DNA of 64,000 bases, taken from NCBI RefSeq assembly GCF_020178975.1, contig NZ_JAHXBU010000090.1, forward strand, positions 248,001 through 312,000. The letters run 5' to 3'. This DNA comes from Cesiribacter sp. SM1 (GTDB taxonomy: Bacteria > Bacteroidota > Bacteroidia > Cytophagales > Cyclobacteriaceae). Positions 1 through 9,297 of the stretch are shown here, one piece after another. Position 1 is the first letter of the stretch. Each line of letters starts with the position of its first letter. A program made the translations under genes and the position numbers. Below the pieces are notes generated by a model, which was given only the letters and a program-made list of their open reading frames with translations, was not told the DNA's origin and did not search any database.

Positions 1-801
1 GGTAATCCACTGGTTGAGGGTCCCGATGCAGAGCATGGCACCCACGTGGCAGGTATCATTGCCGCTAACCGCCAGAACGATATAGGCGTGGAAGGTGTAG
101 CCGCCCCTGTTAAAATAATGGTGCTGCGTGCAGTGCCCAATGGCGACGAGCGTGATAAAGATGTTGCCAATGCCATTCGTTACGCTGTTGATAACGGAGC
201 AAGGGTTATTAACATGAGCTTTGGTAAGAGCTATTCTCCCGATAAAGCAGTTGTAGATGAGGCTGTACGCTATGCCAGCGACAAAGGCGTGCTGCTGGTG
301 CATGCAGCCGGTAACGACAGTAAGAATATCGACACAGAAAATAACTACCCAACCAAGCGGTTCCTGGGTACCAAAGGAGTTGCAAATAACTGGCTGGAGG
401 TTGGTGCCTCTGCCTGGGGCAGCGGCAGTAATTTTGTAGGTACTTTCTCTAACTATGGCCGCAAAACGGTAGATGTGTTTGCCCCGGGTGTAGACCTGTA
501 TTCTACGGTGCCCGAATCGGAATACAACAGCCTTAGCGGTACCAGCATGGCAGCACCTGTTGTAAGTGGCATAGCAGCTATGGTAATGGCATATTATCCT
601 GAGCTGTCTGCCGAGCAGGTAAAAGAAATCATTATGAAATCTGCCGTAAGATATACCAAGGGTAAAGTGAACAGGCCTGGCGGAGATCCGGGAAGCAAAG
701 ATTCCCTGACCCGCTTCAGAGATCTTTCCAGCACCGGTGGGGTAGCCAATGTTTATTATGCCCTGCAGATGGCCGATAAAATGAGCAGAAAAAACAGATA
801 A
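1..801 (+). CDS. S8 family serine peptidase (subtilisin-like), C-terminal part
   Basis: Partial gene: the frame is open from the first base, so the N-terminus and catalytic Asp lie outside the window. The visible 266 residues hold the catalytic His motif HGTHVAG (His at visible residue 12), the oxyanion Asn in HAAGN (about 105) and the nucleophile motif GTSMAAP (Ser about 182). Family knowledge: secreted or periplasmic endopeptidase. The protein ends about 70 residues after the Ser block with no type IX sorting domain that I can recognise. A GTG inside the His motif is not a real start. A strong terminator follows. Confidence 0.93.
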   Translation, partial: GNPLVEGPDAEHGTHVAGIIAANRQNDIGVEGVAAPVKIMVLRAVPNGDERDKDVANAIRYAVDNGARVINMSFGKSYSPDKAVVDEAVRYASDKGVLLVHAAGNDSKNIDTENNYPTKRFLGTKGVANNWLEVGASAWGSGSNFVGTFSNYGRKTVDVFAPGVDLYSTVPESEYNSLSGTSMAAPVVSGIAAMVMAYYPELSAEQVKEIIMKSAVRYTKGKVNRPGGDPGSKDSLTRFRDLSSTGGVANVYYALQMADKMSRKNR

Positions 802-836
802 AAAGTATCTCTATATACTGGTTTAATTCACAAATG

Positions 837-876
837 AAAAAACGCTTGTGCCCTGGAGGTACAAGCGTTTTTTCAT
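837..876. terminator. Bidirectional intrinsic terminator
   Basis: Near-perfect inverted repeat, arms AACGCTTGT (841-849) and ACAAGCGTT (861-869), flanked by A-tract and T-tract. It sits between two convergent genes and can serve both. Confidence 0.85.
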
Positions 877-898
877 TGTATCCGTTATTTCTATAAGA

Positions 899-1417
899 TT
901 AATCTATTACATCGAACCTGAAGCCGATAGGAGACTGCTCTTTTTTGGTGTTGGGTGTGGTAACCAGGAAACGTTCCAGTTCCTGCTCGTAAAACGTTTT
1001 CAGTGAGTTAAAAAGATAATCGAAGAAATCGCGGAAGTTATAATTTCCGTCTCTTTCTTCAATGGTAAACTCCCTTTCATTAGGTATGGCAAGAATAAAG
1101 AAAGCGGTCACTTTTTTAATGCTTATTTCAAAGCTCATACTTTCTTTTTGCTGCTCATCCATATCGGCACAAACCGTTATAGAAAAGCGAATATGCCAGA
1201 AAGTATCTTTCTGCATATCCATGGCCTCCAGCATATTTTCGGTAACCTCCTTCGGATCATCCTTTGAGCGAAGTTTCAGGCGATCGTCGGGTATATTAAA
1301 TTCATGCTTCAGCTCCTCCATAAGGGTTAGGGCAAACCTGTAACAGGTTTCCTTATAAGTCCTGAAGTCAGTTAGGTTCTTGGCGTATGCTTTACAAAGT
1401 TCTTCGTATCGCGTCAT
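899..1417 (-). CDS. Hypothetical protein, 172 aa
   Basis: I do not recognise a family. The protein is soluble, mixed alpha/beta and charged, with no signal peptide or membrane segment. The N-terminal 50 residues look helical, the middle (about 75-125) strand-rich. It lies 78 bases downstream of aspartate kinase in the same direction and could be cotranscribed with it. Composition is normal for a real gene and the far end is closed by a terminator. Function unknown. Confidence 0.75.
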   Translation of the reverse strand: MTRYEELCKAYAKNLTDFRTYKETCYRFALTLMEELKHEFNIPDDRLKLRSKDDPKEVTENMLEAMDMQKDTFWHIRFSITVCADMDEQQKESMSFEISIKKVTAFFILAIPNEREFTIEERDGNYNFRDFFDYLFNSLKTFYEQELERFLVTTPNTKKEQSPIGFRFDVID

Positions 1418-1495
1418 AGGTGTTATGGTGTGCTCTGGCCTTGGCCAGTTCCGTTTCAGTATATAATATATTGCAGCAAGAGCTGTTTTGTTTAT

Positions 1496-2749
1496 TTAAC
1501 GCACCACAATCTGGTAGGTGTGCCGGGTTCTTTGCTCCAGCAACAGCTCTTTTCCACTGCTCATTTCTTCAATGGTGTTATCGGTATAATTTTTTATGGT
1601 GATGAGGGTAAGCCCTGTATTATAGCGTATTTCGTATTCACTGGAGAGGTTACTGATTAACGCATCATTTTTAGTGGTATTACCATCAACACAAATAGAA
1701 ACCGAAGTAGCCGAATTCTGCATTACATTTATTTTAATGTGCATCATATCCAGCATAAAAAAGATGCTGCTAAGGTTTCTTTCTGTAATAAAAGAATAAT
1801 CCCGGATATGAAAGGTAATCAGCGTTTGGTTTTTCTTAAAAACAATGGCTGGTACTGTTTGACTGGCACCTTCTTCAAAAATGCGGGTGCCGGGCTCTTC
1901 GGGTTGCTTGAAGGAGCGCACCAGCAGCGGAATCTGCTGGTTGGCCAGTGGCTTTATAGTTTTTGGATGAATGACCGATGCACCAAAATAAGTCATCTCG
2001 GCAGCATCGTAGTAGTTCAGCTCCGGATAAAGTACGGTATCCTGAATAATTCTTGGGTCGGCATTCAACACCCCTGGCACATCTTTCCAGATGGTTACCG
2101 ATTCGGCATTGAGGCAGCTGGCAAAGATGGCAGCAGAAAAATCGGAGCCCTCGCGGCCCAGGGTGGTGGTGTAACCATCTGAACTTTTTCCTATAAAGCC
2201 CTGGGTGATGATGACCTCCTCTTCCAGCACCGGAATCAGTTCGCGGTTTACCTTACTGCCGGTCAGGGGCCAGTTGATTTGTGCTTCGCGGTGCAGGTTG
2301 TTGGTGCTGATGTAGTTACGGGCGTCTATCCAGCGGCAGGCAACCTCCATACTGGCAAGATAGGCCTGCAGGATGCCTGAAGAAATAAGCTCTCCGTGGG
2401 CTACCACCTCATCATATACCTGGTTAAATGGCTGGCGGCGTGCTTTTTGCAGCGCCCGGGTAAGCGACTGAAACCGCTGTGCCAGGAAAAAGTGAACCTC
2501 GTGGTGTATATCTTCGAAAAGGGCTTTTACAATCTGCAGGTGGTAATTGTACAGCTCATTAATCTGATCGGCATAGGAGGTATGGCCCAGGCTAAGCTGC
2601 AGCAATTCTTCCAGGGCATTGGTTGTGTTGCCCATGGCCGAAACTACAACCAGCAGCTGATCACCTTTATAGGTTTTTATGATATCGGCTACATTTTTAA
2701 CGCCCTCAGCATCTTTAACGGAGGCGCCTCCAAATTTAAAAACTTTCAT
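1496..2749 (-). CDS. lysC: Aspartate kinase
   Basis: Phosphorylates L-aspartate, the first step towards lysine, threonine, methionine and diaminopimelate. The 417-residue protein begins with the KFGGAS substrate-loop motif (residues 5-10), has the kinase body to about 290 including the TLGREGSDFSA segment, and a C-terminal regulatory region of ACT type from about 300 (ITERNLSSIFFML). It is monofunctional, with no homoserine dehydrogenase domain. The usual feedback inhibitor cannot be read from the sequence. The symbol is by analogy, since isoenzymes cannot be separated here. Confidence 0.93.
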   Translation of the reverse strand: MKVFKFGGASVKDAEGVKNVADIIKTYKGDQLLVVVSAMGNTTNALEELLQLSLGHTSYADQINELYNYHLQIVKALFEDIHHEVHFFLAQRFQSLTRALQKARRQPFNQVYDEVVAHGELISSGILQAYLASMEVACRWIDARNYISTNNLHREAQINWPLTGSKVNRELIPVLEEEVIITQGFIGKSSDGYTTTLGREGSDFSAAIFASCLNAESVTIWKDVPGVLNADPRIIQDTVLYPELNYYDAAEMTYFGASVIHPKTIKPLANQQIPLLVRSFKQPEEPGTRIFEEGASQTVPAIVFKKNQTLITFHIRDYSFITERNLSSIFFMLDMMHIKINVMQNSATSVSICVDGNTTKNDALISNLSSEYEIRYNTGLTLITIKNYTDNTIEEMSSGKELLLEQRTRHTYQIVVR

Positions 2750-2915
2750 TCTTTTGTTAACAGGTTACTGCAGTGCGCAATATGCTGGTTTATTTTTCAG
2801 GGCACTGATATTAAATGAATTTCATGCCTAAAACTACAGGAGCACAGGCAAAGTTTAATATATAGCGCCACCGTGAAGATAACAGCATGCCCGGAAAGAG
2901 TTTTAAATATTTTTA

Positions 2916-2929
2916 TGCAAACGTTTGCG
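2916..2929. promoter_or_regulatory. LacI/GalR-type operator palindrome upstream of fbp
   Basis: The perfect 12-base palindrome GCAAACGTTTGC lies at 2917-2928, 87 bases before the fbp start, and overlaps the likely -33 box. LacI-family regulators (PurR, FruR, CcpA types) bind palindromes with this central CG. No LacI-family gene is in the window. Confidence 0.6.
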
Positions 2930-2956
2930 TGAAAAATGATTTTGTTACTAACTTTA
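2924..2956 (+). promoter_or_regulatory. Candidate fbp promoter
   Basis: TTTG at 2924-2927, 21 bases, then TAACTTTA at 2949-2956, one mismatch from the Bacteroidota -7 consensus TAnnTTTG. The spacing is on the long side. Confidence 0.4.
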
Positions 2957-3014
2957 CAATATGGTCAGTTCACTCAACTTTTTTCCTGTGTAATTTATTA
3001 CTAATTATTTTTTT

Positions 3015-4043
3015 ATGACGAAGGAAAATCTTGGTTTACCTGTTGGTACTACGTTAGATCGGTTCATTAAAAGAAAGCAAGATGATTTTCCCTATGCCAC
3101 TGGTGAGCTTTCTCAGTTGTTGCGGGATATAGCCCTGGCAGGTAAAATTATTAACCGTGAAATTACCCGCTGCGGCCTCATAAACCTGGCTGGCGCATTT
3201 GGGGCAACCAATGTGCAGGGCGAGGAACAGCAAAAGCTGGATATTGTAGCCAATATCCGTTTTATACGCGCTTTGCGCAACGGAGGTGAGGTTTGCGCCA
3301 TTATCTCCGAAGAAGAAGAGGGGATTATAGACCTGGATAACCCCAACGGCAAATATGTGGTAGCCATGGACCCGCTCGATGGCTCTTCGAATATCGATGT
3401 AAATGTTTCAATAGGAACCATTTTTTCGATATACCGCCGTAAATCGCCCACCGGCACCCCCATTACAGATGCAGATGTGCTGCAAAGGGGGGTAGAACAG
3501 GTGGCTGCAGGCTATTTGCTGTATGGCACCTCCAGCATCCTGGTGTATACTACGGGCTATGGTGTAAACGGCTTTACATATGAATCTTCTATGGGAGAGT
3601 TTTTCCTTTCTCATCAGAGTATAAAATCGCCTGAAGACGGAAAAATATTTTCTGTGAATGAAGGTAGCTATAACAGCTTTGATGCCGGTGTAAAGGAATA
3701 CATCGAGTATTGTAAGGCTAGTGAGTTTAGTGGCAGGTACATAGGTTCGCTGGTGGCAGATTTTCACCGGAACCTGATGAAGGGGGGTATTTATATGTAC
3801 CCCGCTACAGCCAGTGCCCCTAACGGAAAATTAAGACTTATCTATGAGTGCAATGCCCTTGCCTTTATAGCTGAGCAGGCTGGAGGCCGTGCCACAAACG
3901 GACAACAGCGTATCATGGAGCTGGCCCCCGGCAAACTCCATCAGCGTACGCCGCTCTTTATCGGTTCCAGAAAAATGGTAGAGCAGGTGGGCGCTATTTT
4001 AAATCAACACGAACTGCAGCGCAGTGCTGTAGATACTTTATAA
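3015..4043 (+). CDS. fbp: Fructose-1,6-bisphosphatase, class I
   Basis: Hydrolyses fructose-1,6-bisphosphate to fructose-6-phosphate in gluconeogenesis. The 342-residue length is normal. The metal and active-site motif [17 protein letters not shown] (about 119-135) is intact, preceded by an acidic EEEEG metal-binding stretch (about 100). The C-terminal half has the sugar-phosphate region with [12 protein letters not shown] and a [13 protein letters not shown] segment. The gene is monocistronic, with a LacI-type palindrome upstream and a terminator downstream, fitting control by carbon source. Confidence 0.97.
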   Translation: MTKENLGLPVGTTLDRFIKRKQDDFPYATGELSQLLRDIALAGKIINREITRCGLINLAGAFGATNVQGEEQQKLDIVANIRFIRALRNGGEVCAIISEEEEGIIDLDNPNGKYVVAMDPLDGSSNIDVNVSIGTIFSIYRRKSPTGTPITDADVLQRGVEQVAAGYLLYGTSSILVYTTGYGVNGFTYESSMGEFFLSHQSIKSPEDGKIFSVNEGSYNSFDAGVKEYIEYCKASEFSGRYIGSLVADFHRNLMKGGIYMYPATASAPNGKLRLIYECNALAFIAEQAGGRATNGQQRIMELAPGKLHQRTPLFIGSRKMVEQVGAILNQHELQRSAVDTL

Positions 4044-4079
4044 AAGTAAGTTAGTAAGCTTTGTTTTAGGTTGTAAATT

Positions 4080-4114
4080 AAAAAGGCTGCCTCTGATTAG
4101 AGCAGCCTTTTTCT
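4080..4114. terminator. Intrinsic terminator between fbp and the DUF5606 gene
   Basis: Hairpin GGCTG(C)CTCT, loop GATT, AGAGCAGCC (about 4085-4107), with A-tract before and T-tract after, so it works for both convergent genes. Confidence 0.85.
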
Positions 4115-4159
4115 TGTTCTGTGGTTTTCTGATACACTTTAAACTGAGTGTATTCAATG

Positions 4160-4684
4160 TTACTTTTCTTCTTTTTCGGCCTTAGCAGTTTTTGCTTTCT
4201 TTTCCTTTTTTTCCGACTTGTCGGCCTTATCTGTCTGTTCGGCAGCAGGGCTCTCTGCATTTTCATCAGCAGGAGCTTTCTCATTACCCTCCTGCAGGGT
4301 TTCCGGAGCATTTTCCAGCAGAATCTTATACCAGCTCACCAGCTTTTTTATGTCAGATGGGTACACGCGCTCCCTGTCATAATCTGGTAAAATATGCTGC
4401 AAAAATGCTCTTAGCTCTTCGGGAGAAGAGTTGCTGTCAATGCCCGGATCGTCTCCAAATTCACTGTTAATCTTTACAAGGATGTTCTCCAGCGGCTCTG
4501 TGCCCTCGGCAGTAGTGGTGTAGATAGATATTTCCTTTAACACAGAAACCCGCTGGTTGGCATTTACCACCAGGCGTTGTTTTTTATTATCGATAGATTC
4601 TACGATTACGCCACTGCGGGTTGGCTTCACGATGCGGTAAAGACCGCCTTTTCCGGCAATTGATGCAATTTCTTTTAATTCCAT
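4160..4684 (-). CDS. DUF5606 domain protein
   Basis: 174 residues. Residues 1-125 match the DUF5606 family known from Bacteroidota (start MELKEIASIAGKGGLYRI, followed by small beta-rich and helical parts). The tail from about 130 is a low-complexity Lys/Glu/Ala stretch, probably disordered. There is no signal peptide. Function is unknown in the family. It is 53 bases downstream of engB on the same strand, so cotranscription is likely. Confidence 0.85.
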   Translation of the reverse strand: MELKEIASIAGKGGLYRIVKPTRSGVIVESIDNKKQRLVVNANQRVSVLKEISIYTTTAEGTEPLENILVKINSEFGDDPGIDSNSSPEELRAFLQHILPDYDRERVYPSDIKKLVSWYKILLENAPETLQEGNEKAPADENAESPAAEQTDKADKSEKKEKKAKTAKAEKEEK

Positions 4685-4737
4685 ACCTAGTTTATTCCTT
4701 TATATGCAGTCATTTAAAAAGGGATGCCATATTACGG

Positions 4738-5340
4738 CTAATTCTTGAAATCTCTATTCAGCTGGCGAATAAAATCAACCAGTTCTTCGCGTCCTTTTCC
4801 GGTTTCGGAAGAGGTAACAAAGTAAGGGGGCAGCTCTGCCCAGTCTTTTAACATGCTGCGTTTATAGGCAGCCACATGCTGGTCTACTTTAGATCCGGAA
4901 AGTTTATCAGATTTGGTAAACACCATAGCAAAAGGCAGGCCGTTTTTGCCTATCCACTGCATAAACTCCAGGTCTATTTTCTGGGGTTCCAGCCTTACAT
5001 CCAGCAGCACAAAAAGACACAGCAGGTTCTGGCGCTGCTCTAAATAATCTTTTATCATCTTAGTCCAGCTGGCACGCTGTGTTTTGCTTACTTTTGCAAA
5101 ACCATAGCCGGGTAAGTCTACCAGGTACCACTGCTGTTCTATAATAAAATGATTGATGAGCTGGGTTTTACCGGGTGTACCCGAGGTTTTAGCCAGCTTT
5201 TTGTTTCCTACCATCATGTTTATCAGCGAAGACTTGCCAACATTGGATCTACCAATAAAGGCATACTCCGGTAAGGTAGGAGGGGGGCAACCGGCAACGG
5301 TGCTGTTGCTGATAATAAATTGAGCGTCCAGGTTATGCAT
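4738..5340 (-). CDS. engB: Ribosome biogenesis GTPase EngB (YihA/YsxC)
   Basis: GTP-binding protein needed for assembly of the large ribosomal subunit. Motifs visible: P-loop GRSNVGKSS, G3 DLPGYGFA and G4 TKSD. I start at the Met of MHNLDAQF (200 residues), the usual family start. An in-frame Met 12 codons upstream (5376) would add a charged extension not typical of the family. The 230-base region to the divergent ompA-like gene holds both promoters, though no clear consensus box was seen. Confidence 0.93.
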   Translation of the reverse strand: MHNLDAQFIISNSTVAGCPPPTLPEYAFIGRSNVGKSSLINMMVGNKKLAKTSGTPGKTQLINHFIIEQQWYLVDLPGYGFAKVSKTQRASWTKMIKDYLEQRQNLLCLFVLLDVRLEPQKIDLEFMQWIGKNGLPFAMVFTKSDKLSGSKVDQHVAAYKRSMLKDWAELPPYFVTSSETGKGREELVDFIRQLNRDFKN

Positions 5341-5570
5341 TGGGTGCAATTTACAATTTCTTATAGCCAGCAGCAAATAAGGTGCTTAGGCCTTTTTAGA
5401 TAAAGGAGTAGGTTAATATGTAACGAGTTCTGGGATAAAAGTGCAAAAGTGCGTGATGTCTTACATAGCTAAAAAGCTGCAGCCGGAATTGTTTTTGGAT
5501 TATTTAGGGAAAGCGGCTTAAATTACCCTCTCATTAGTCTGGAAGTTCAGAAGGAATACCCCGTAAACCA

Positions 5571-7715
5571 ATGATAAAAAGATATTTTGGTGCTTGCCTG
5601 CTCATTACTCTGCTTAGCCTAAGCGGTAGCGTAGCGCATGCACAAATGGCAGACACCAGGGCAGATAGCGTTGAGCTGGCTGAGCAGTTTTATGAAATTG
5701 GCCAGGAAATCTTGAAAAGCACAAAAGTAGTTGTGCAGGCCCGCGAACAGTTCGAAATGGCAGCAAACCTGGATCCTAATAACATCTGGGCCAATTTTAT
5801 GACAGGCCAGACCTACCTGGAGTCTGTTAATAAGGAGCGCTCTGCCAAATACTTCCTGCGGGTGTATCAGCAGGATCCTAATTTCCGCTACGACCTGCTC
5901 TACTCCATCGGCAAGGGCTTTCAGTATGGCCAGAATTACGAAGAGGCACTTAAGTACTATAATCAGTATAAGCAGAAAACACTCTCAGATGTAAATTACA
6001 GGGGGCAGGATAAAATACAATTACGGGATGTTGAACGCAGAATAGAAGAGTGCCAGAATGGCTTAGAGTACGCAAAAAATCCAAAACATTACTCAATCGT
6101 AAATATCTCCGAAAAAGTAAATTCTATCTGGCCCGACTATGGTCCGGTACTGAATGAGGATGAAACCATTCTGATCTTTACCACCCGCCGCCAGGAGGAT
6201 AACCTGAACGAAAACGTGGACTCTGACAACTTCTACTTTGAAGATGTATTCTACTCTGAAAAGGTTAATGGTGAATGGACGGCTGCCAAGAACATCAAGG
6301 AGCCTATCAACGATATGTACCATAACAGTAACCTTTCTCTTTCTGCAGATGGTAATACCCTTTACCTGTATCGTTACGATAACGGGGGCGATATTTTCTT
6401 TTCTACAAAAGAAAAGGATGGTACCTGGGCTTATCCTCAGCCGGTAAGTGAGTTTATTAACTCCAGCTTTGCCGAGAAGTCAATCTCTGTATCCAAAGAT
6501 GGCAATACGATGTTCTTCAGCAGCAACAGACCCGGCGGTTTGGGTGGCCTGGATATCTACATGAGCAAAAAGGATAAAAATGGTAAATGGAGCCGCTCGG
6601 AAAACCTGGGAGCCACCATCAACACCGAGTTTGATGATGAAAGCCCTTTTATCCACTACGATGGCAAAACCCTTTATTTTAGTAGCCGTGGCCGCAAAGG
6701 CATGGGCGGCTATGATATCTTTAAAAGCGTTTACGACAGCACAGCCCGCCAATGGTCTGAACCTGCCAACCTGGGGTATCCCATTAACACACCAGATGAA
6801 GACGTATTCTTTGTAGCAACCAAAGATGGCAAAAGAGGTTATTATGCTTCTGTTAGAGACGACGGACAAGGGTATACTGATATTTACATGGTTAACTTTT
6901 TTCCTGATGGCGAAGAAAAGCCTGTGTTAGCGCAAAACAAGCCGCAGCCAAAGCAGGAGCCGGAGAAAAAAGAACCGGAGCCAAAGCCCGAGCCTGAAAA
7001 AGAAGAACCTGTGCAGGAGCAAAAGATTGCAGAAGCGCCTAAGCCTGAGCCAGCAGCAGCACTAATGCCGGTAACGCTTACCATTCGCATTGTAGATGAT
7101 GCAACAGACCTGCCCCTGGAAGCAAATATTAACCTGCGCCGCCTGTCTGATAACCAGCTGGCAGGTAAGTCTGAGACTGGCCCGGGTGAGTATAAATTTA
7201 CCACCACCCAGAAGCAGCCGGTACAAATGGTGCTTAGCGTGGAGAAAGATGGCTATATGTTCAAGAACTTTAAGCTTACAATACCTGCAGCCACCGCACA
7301 GGCACAGGAAATTAGCAGAAGTATTGAGCTGAGCCGCCTGCAAACCGGCTTCTCTTCGGTGTTGAGAAATATCTATTTCGATTTTAACAACGCAACCTTT
7401 AAGAAAGACTCTTACGACGAGCTGAATAAACTGGAGCGGATGTTGAATGAAAATCCAGACATGGTGGTGGAAATTTCCGGCCATACGGATAACGTAGGGG
7501 GCAAGGAGTACAACAAGCAACTTTCGCAGCGCCGTGCTCAGGCCGTAGTTGATTATGTGGTACAGAAAGGCATCAGCAAATCGCGCGTAAGTGCCAAAGG
7601 CTATGGCGAGGAGCGCCCCATTGCCTCTAATGACGACGAAAAAGAAGGCAGGATGCTGAACAGGCGAGTGGAATTCAGAATAGTAAGCAAGGGTGGTGCA
7701 GTAGCCACACAATAA
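5571..7715 (+). CDS. PorE-like OmpA family protein (TPR, PD40 propeller, CRD, OmpA)
   Basis: 714 residues. Signal peptide 1-24 (cut after AHA). A helical TPR-like region spans about 28-150, then five or so PD40/WD40-like blades (about 185-445; SLSADGNTLYLYRY, SVSKDGNTMFFSSNRPGG), a Pro/Glu-rich linker (455-495), a carboxypeptidase-regulatory-like domain (about 500-585) and an OmpA peptidoglycan-binding domain (about 600-705; ISGHTDNVGG, LSQRRAQAVVDYV). This order matches PorE of the type IX secretion system, but Bacteroidota carry several such proteins and this one lacks a lipobox. A porT candidate lies about 0.8 kb downstream. Confidence 0.88.
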   Translation: MIKRYFGACLLITLLSLSGSVAHAQMADTRADSVELAEQFYEIGQEILKSTKVVVQAREQFEMAANLDPNNIWANFMTGQTYLESVNKERSAKYFLRVYQQDPNFRYDLLYSIGKGFQYGQNYEEALKYYNQYKQKTLSDVNYRGQDKIQLRDVERRIEECQNGLEYAKNPKHYSIVNISEKVNSIWPDYGPVLNEDETILIFTTRRQEDNLNENVDSDNFYFEDVFYSEKVNGEWTAAKNIKEPINDMYHNSNLSLSADGNTLYLYRYDNGGDIFFSTKEKDGTWAYPQPVSEFINSSFAEKSISVSKDGNTMFFSSNRPGGLGGLDIYMSKKDKNGKWSRSENLGATINTEFDDESPFIHYDGKTLYFSSRGRKGMGGYDIFKSVYDSTARQWSEPANLGYPINTPDEDVFFVATKDGKRGYYASVRDDGQGYTDIYMVNFFPDGEEKPVLAQNKPQPKQEPEKKEPEPKPEPEKEEPVQEQKIAEAPKPEPAAALMPVTLTIRIVDDATDLPLEANINLRRLSDNQLAGKSETGPGEYKFTTTQKQPVQMVLSVEKDGYMFKNFKLTIPAATAQAQEISRSIELSRLQTGFSSVLRNIYFDFNNATFKKDSYDELNKLERMLNENPDMVVEISGHTDNVGGKEYNKQLSQRRAQAVVDYVVQKGISKSRVSAKGYGEERPIASNDDEKEGRMLNRRVEFRIVSKGGAVATQ

Positions 7716-7737
7716 GATTATAGAAAGCTTTGGTATA

Positions 7738-7766
7738 AAACACGGGTATATAGCCCGTGTTTTTTT
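7738..7766 (+). terminator. Intrinsic terminator after the OmpA-like gene
   Basis: ACACGGG (7740-7746), short loop, CCCGTGT (7754-7760), then a run of T. Confidence 0.9.
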
Positions 7767-7773
7767 AATTTTG
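7766..7773 (+). promoter_or_regulatory. Candidate -7 box for ubiE
   Basis: TAATTTTG matches TAnnTTTG exactly and starts inside the T-tract of the preceding terminator, 53 bases before the ubiE start. No good -33 box was seen. Confidence 0.4.
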
Positions 7774-7826
7774 ATGCGCAGGTAGTAAAAATATGCGTTA
7801 TCTAGCTGCGGATTCAAAAAATTACC

Positions 7827-8555
7827 ATGACAGTATTACCCTATAAAGATCAGAATAAAGGAAAAAAAGACCAGGTGGCTACTATGTTCGACAATATTAG
7901 CCCCCGTTACGATCTGCTCAACCACCTGCTTAGCCTTGGTATAGACGTACTGTGGCGTAAAGAGGCTATAAAAATGCTGAAGAAGCGCAAGCCACAGCCA
8001 CAACTGCTCCTGGATGTGGCCACCGGAACCGGCGATTTTGCCATGGAAGCCCTCGTGCTTGCCCCTGACAAAATTATTGGTGTTGATATTTCTGCAGGTA
8101 TGCTGGAGGTGGGCCGCCAGAAAATTAAGAAGCAGGGACTGGAGGATCGCATAGAAATGATTCAGGCAGATTCAGAGAACCTGCCCTTTGAAGATAATAT
8201 GTTTGATGCTGCCATCGTTGCATTTGGTGTACGCAACTTTGAAGACTTGAAGAAGGGCCTGCGCGAAATGAACAGGGTGCTGAAGCCCGGAGGGGTTGTT
8301 ACCATTCTGGAATTTTCACGGATGCGTACTTTCCCGCTCAAGCAATTGTTTAACTTCTATTTTAAACATATTTTGCCACGTATTGGCAAAATGATTTCTA
8401 AGGATCAATCGGCTTATACATACTTACCGGAGTCTGTACAGGCATTCCCGGATGGTACAGACTTTTTGAAGATATTAGAAGAAACAGGATATACTAAAAC
8501 AGAATGGAAATCTTTAACCTTTGGTGTAAGCGCAATTTACGTGGCTTCCAAGTAA
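7827..8555 (+). CDS. ubiE: Demethylmenaquinone methyltransferase
   Basis: SAM-dependent C-methyltransferase completing menaquinone synthesis. 242 residues, usual length. Motifs: MFDNISPRYDLLNHLLSLG near the start, the SAM loop DVATGTGDFA (about 64-73), and the UbiE signature with VAFGVRNFEDL and RVLKPGG. Its last 52 bases overlap the next gene in another frame. Bacteroidota respire with menaquinone, so the UbiE name here implies the MenG role. Confidence 0.96.
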   Translation: MTVLPYKDQNKGKKDQVATMFDNISPRYDLLNHLLSLGIDVLWRKEAIKMLKKRKPQPQLLLDVATGTGDFAMEALVLAPDKIIGVDISAGMLEVGRQKIKKQGLEDRIEMIQADSENLPFEDNMFDAAIVAFGVRNFEDLKKGLREMNRVLKPGGVVTILEFSRMRTFPLKQLFNFYFKHILPRIGKMISKDQSAYTYLPESVQAFPDGTDFLKILEETGYTKTEWKSLTFGVSAIYVASK

Positions 8556-9256
8556 CGCTTCTGTTATTGCTTAGCATGTTTGCTTATTCTGCCCATGGGC
8601 AGGAAACCGTGAACATGAATCAGGAAAACCTTTCCTATGGCGAAACTCGATTTATTTCGTTTGGATTCCTGTTAGGGGGGCACACCTCCAGCCTTAGGCC
8701 AAAGTTCTCCGAAGAGTTTACGAAAGCAGCTTTCAGCGATACGATCAATATCACAACAGGTAGTCCTTTTGGCTTTTCCATCGGTTTTCTTACAAACTTT
8801 AAGGTGGCACAGTACCTGGATATCCGTTTGATGCCAAAGGTTGCTTTTTATGATTATAAGCTTTCCTTTCAGACTACAACCCCTAATGACGAAGCAGTAA
8901 AGGATGCCCTGGCAGATTTTACCACCGTAGATGTACCCATTTCATTTAAATACAAATCGATGCGCAGGGGCAATCACCGTATGTTTATAACAGGGGGTGT
9001 TACCCAGATCATTGATGTAACCGGTAAAAAGCAAAAGGAAGAAAACAGTGAGAACGGGCTGCGCCTGAATGGCAATAACACCACTGCAGATATTGGCTTC
9101 GGTGCCGATTTCTTTTTTCCGCTCTTTAAATTTTCTCCTGAAATCCGCTATTCCTACGGCCTTACAGATATAATGGACAGCCGGAACAATAATTTAAGCC
9201 GTGCCTTTGATAGAATGGGCTCGCAGGTGATAGGCATTTACCTGGTGTTTAACTAA
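8504..9256 (+). CDS. porT: PorT/SprT-like outer-membrane beta-barrel (type IX secretion)
   Basis: 250 residues, a basic N-terminus and a hydrophobic signal segment (about 17-32, cut near AHG), then about 220 residues of alternating hydrophobic beta strands ending in an aromatic strand (SQVIGIYLVFN), as in outer-membrane barrels. PorT in P. gingivalis and SprT in Flavobacterium are T9SS/gliding barrels of this size. From memory, a ubiE neighbour is common for this gene. The start lies 52 bases inside ubiE, and no later Met would keep the signal peptide. A generic porin-family barrel is the alternative. Confidence 0.75.
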   Translation: MEIFNLWCKRNLRGFQVTLLLLLSMFAYSAHGQETVNMNQENLSYGETRFISFGFLLGGHTSSLRPKFSEEFTKAAFSDTINITTGSPFGFSIGFLTNFKVAQYLDIRLMPKVAFYDYKLSFQTTTPNDEAVKDALADFTTVDVPISFKYKSMRRGNHRMFITGGVTQIIDVTGKKQKEENSENGLRLNGNNTTADIGFGADFFFPLFKFSPEIRYSYGLTDIMDSRNNNLSRAFDRMGSQVIGIYLVFN

Positions 9257-9297
9257 CAGCAGCACTTTAGAAAAAAAACTTTTTATATTGATAGGAG

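Noticed and set aside
990-1004. AAAACGTTTT palindrome as a second LacI-type operator
   Set aside because: It is within the coding sequence of the 899-1417 gene and AT-rich; chance is more likely.
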